A stretch of 7,411 nt of DNA, taken from contig CAJKXC010000088.1 in NCBI GenBank assembly GCA_905203765.1, positions 1 through 7,411 of the forward strand, given 5' to 3'. This DNA is from an uncultured Bacteroides sp. (lineage in GTDB: Bacteria > Bacteroidota > Bacteroidia > Bacteroidales > Bacteroidaceae). How positions within the stretch are numbered: position 1 is the first letter of the stretch; every line of letters starts with the position of its first letter. This document shows positions 6,322 to 7,411 of the stretch, one piece after another. Made by a program: the position numbers and the translations under genes. The notes under the pieces were generated by a model. The model was not told the origin of the DNA and made no database searches. It was given only the letters and a program-made list of their open reading frames with translations.

Positions 6322-6371
6322 CGCATCCGCGTTAATTTTTGCAAAATAAAAAAAACAGTTAAACGGATGCG
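6322..6371. repeat. Short inverted repeat in the divergent DUF3987/nudC intergenic region
   Basis: CGCATCCG (6322-6329) and CGGATGCG (6364-6371) are perfect 8-bp inverted copies, 34 bp apart. They lie in the 250-bp region between the two divergent genes (6201-6450), which otherwise holds only A/T-rich promoter sequence. It could be a regulator-binding pair or chance. Confidence 0.35.
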
Positions 6372-6419
6372 CTTCTGCGGTAAAATTGTAAAAAAAAGAA
6401 GAGACAGCAAAAATAGTGT

Positions 6420-6427
6420 TATCTTTG
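6420..6427 (+). promoter_or_regulatory. Putative -7 element for the nudC-like gene
   Basis: TATCTTTG exactly matches the Bacteroides -7 consensus TAnnTTTG. No convincing TTTG is present 19-21 bp upstream; the nearest TTG (6386-6388) is 31 bp away. Transcription would begin near 6433, giving a leader of under 20 nt before the ATG at 6451. Confidence 0.4.
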
Positions 6428-6450
6428 CAGATAGAAAAGAGAAGCAAATA

Positions 6451-7245
6451 ATGGAAAATTCAGCAGAAATCAATCCCTCTATGCAGTGGTTCGTCTTTTA
6501 CAGAGACCAGCTGCTGCTGAAAAAAGAAGAGAACAATCAATACAGTGTACCATGCGGAACGGAACCGCCGACACCGCCGACAGCAGGACAAAAGATACAA
6601 GACGTAACACTTACGGATGGCACGAAGGTAAAGGCGTTTGCCGTGATGCAGCCGGTGGCGGAGACGGACGAATGGGTGATGATGGGGCTGCGCGCCTCTT
6701 ACGACCATCTTCCTTTTGACGACTACCAGGCTGCGGGAAAAGCGTTTCAGATACTTTATTGGGACAAGCACAGCCGGTTCTGCCCCGTATGCGGAATGCC
6801 CATGAAGCAAGAGACACCGATTATGAAGAAATGCTCCAATTGCGGAAACGAGATGTACCCGCCCGTTTCTACGGCAATCATCGTACTGATACGCAAAGGA
6901 AAAGAGATTCTGCTGGTACATGCACGGAACTTCCGGGGAACCTTCTACGGACTGGTGGCGGGATTCCTGGAGACGGGCGAGACGCTGGAACAATGCGTAC
7001 AACGAGAGGTGATGGAAGAAACCGGACTGAAAGTGAAGAACATCACCTATTTCGGAAATCAGCCCTGGCCCTACCCCAGCGGTCTGATGGTGGGATTTAT
7101 TGCCGACTACGAGAGTGGAGAAATAAAGCTGCAAGATGAAGAACTCTCCGCCGCCGCATTCTATTCAAAAGACAACCTGCCGGAGATACCCCGCAAAATG
7201 AGTATCGCACGAAAACTGATTGACTGGTGGTTGGAGAATAGTTGA
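6451..7245 (+). CDS. nudC: NAD(+) diphosphatase (NudC-type Nudix hydrolase)
   Basis: This cytoplasmic enzyme is expected to split NAD(H) into NMN(H) and AMP; family members can also remove NAD caps from RNA. The 264-residue protein has all the family parts in order. There is an N-terminal NudC domain (1-100). A zinc ribbon has Cys111, Cys114, Cys128 and Cys131 (CPVCG and CSNCG). A complete Nudix box spans 171-193, with Gly171, Glu177 and the core REVMEETGL (185-193) holding the metal-binding glutamates. The NudC signature QPWPYPSGLM (204-213) follows. Length is normal (E. coli NudC is about 257). ATG at 6451 is chosen over the ATG at 6367: the extra 28 residues are Lys/Arg-rich and unlike the family, and a -7 box lies inside them. 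It is divergent from the DUF3987 gene and appears unrelated to that module, probably a housekeeping gene. Confidence 0.95.
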   Translation: MENSAEINPSMQWFVFYRDQLLLKKEENNQYSVPCGTEPPTPPTAGQKIQDVTLTDGTKVKAFAVMQPVAETDEWVMMGLRASYDHLPFDDYQAAGKAFQILYWDKHSRFCPVCGMPMKQETPIMKKCSNCGNEMYPPVSTAIIVLIRKGKEILLVHARNFRGTFYGLVAGFLETGETLEQCVQREVMEETGLKVKNITYFGNQPWPYPSGLMVGFIADYESGEIKLQDEELSAAAFYSKDNLPEIPRKMSIARKLIDWWLENS

Positions 7246-7272
7246 TAATTGATAGTTGATAGTTGGAGAATA
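7230..7272. repeat. 7-bp repeats over the nudC stop, flanked by an 11-bp direct repeat
   Basis: GTTGATA (7241-7247), ATTGATA (7248-7254) and GTTGATA (7255-7261) are consecutive. They are flanked by identical copies of GTTGGAGAATA (7230-7240 and 7262-7272). The nudC stop codon TGA (7243-7245) lies in the first heptamer, so the last codons of nudC are part of the repeat. Confidence 0.75.
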
Positions 7273-7359
7273 AAAAAAAGCAGATTGGAAGACACACACT
7301 CACAAACGAACAACTACGAATGAAACGACTCTCATTCACATCAACCAATCGGTGTGCCT

Positions 7360-7411
7360 TGTACTGTCCTGACTTTAGTTGACTGGATTAATGTTTAGTC
7401 CTATAGGACAT
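7360..7411 (+). mobile_element. Possible left end of an IS3-family insertion sequence (cut by window edge)
   Basis: The sequence from 7360 reads TGTACTGTCCTGACTTTAG and then TTGACT. The TGTACTG start and the GTTGAC about 20 bases in resemble, from memory, the terminal inverted repeats of IS3-family elements of the IS150 group. A 12-bp perfect palindrome, GTCCTATAGGAC (7398-7409), follows. No transposase frame has begun by 7411 and the other end is outside the window, so this rests on the end sequence alone. The rest of 7246-7359 holds only the heptamer repeat, an A-run (7273-7280) and no gene or clear terminator. Confidence 0.35.

Noticed and set aside
6367..6450. ATG at 6367 as start of the nudC-like gene (292 residues)
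   Set aside because: The added residues are Lys/Arg-rich and contain the -7 box; the shorter protein has the normal NudC length and start.
6291..6473. Minus-strand 60-residue hydrophobic open frame
   Set aside because: It overlaps the nudC promoter and start; the Phe/Leu/Ile content is what A/T-rich intergenic DNA gives on translation.
7321..7383. Short plus-strand frame starting MKRLSF after nudC
   Set aside because: Only 20 codons, no family resemblance, and it runs into the candidate insertion-sequence end.

Overview
The window looks like chromosomal DNA from a Bacteroides-type gut bacterium (Bacteroidales). The signs are: a fimbrillin-like lipoprotein whose lipobox is followed by acidic residues; an HU-like protein of the Bacteroidetes type next to a 35-residue 'smalltalk' protein; a DUF4248 protein; a large BT4734-like/DUF3987 protein; no Shine-Dalgarno sequences ahead of the genes; and several matches to the Bacteroides -7 box TAnnTTTG. 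Calls rest on reading motifs and on remembered family features; no database search was possible.

Layout. (1) 5-2453, plus strand: a 54-residue Gly-rich small protein, then a 747-residue surface lipoprotein with a fimbrillin-like N-terminal half, two tandem 37-residue repeats and a beta-helix-like C-terminal part. (2) 2491-2541: a 12-bp stem hairpin between convergent genes. (3) 2562-3224, minus strand: smalltalk protein and HU-like DNA-binding protein, separated by an array of five 7-bp repeats; their probable promoter lies about 100 bp upstream of the HU start. (4) 3478-3723, plus strand: DUF4248 protein, divergent from HU. (5) 3767-3802: a strong bidirectional terminator. (6) 3837-6200, minus strand: a two-part protein that looks like a primase-polymerase domain joined to a P-loop ATPase (DUF3987) with a winged-helix-like tail. 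(7) 6451-7245, plus strand: an ordinary NudC-type NAD diphosphatase. (8) 7246-7411: 7-bp repeats over the nudC stop, then what looks like the left end of an IS3-family element running off the window.

How it fits together. Genes 3-6 form a recognisable Bacteroidales accessory module (DUF3987 protein, DUF4248 protein, HU-like protein, smalltalk protein) that often also carries an N-acetylmuramoyl-L-alanine amidase after smalltalk. No amidase is present here; a hairpin and the end of the fimbrillin gene occupy that place. The role of the module is unknown, but replication-protein-like and nucleoid-protein-like parts suggest origin from a mobile element.

The most unusual signals are a 30-bp inverted repeat (26/30 identical, 17 bp perfect) linking the domain junction of the DUF3987 gene to its own stop codon, and several 7-bp-period repeat arrays at gene ends.
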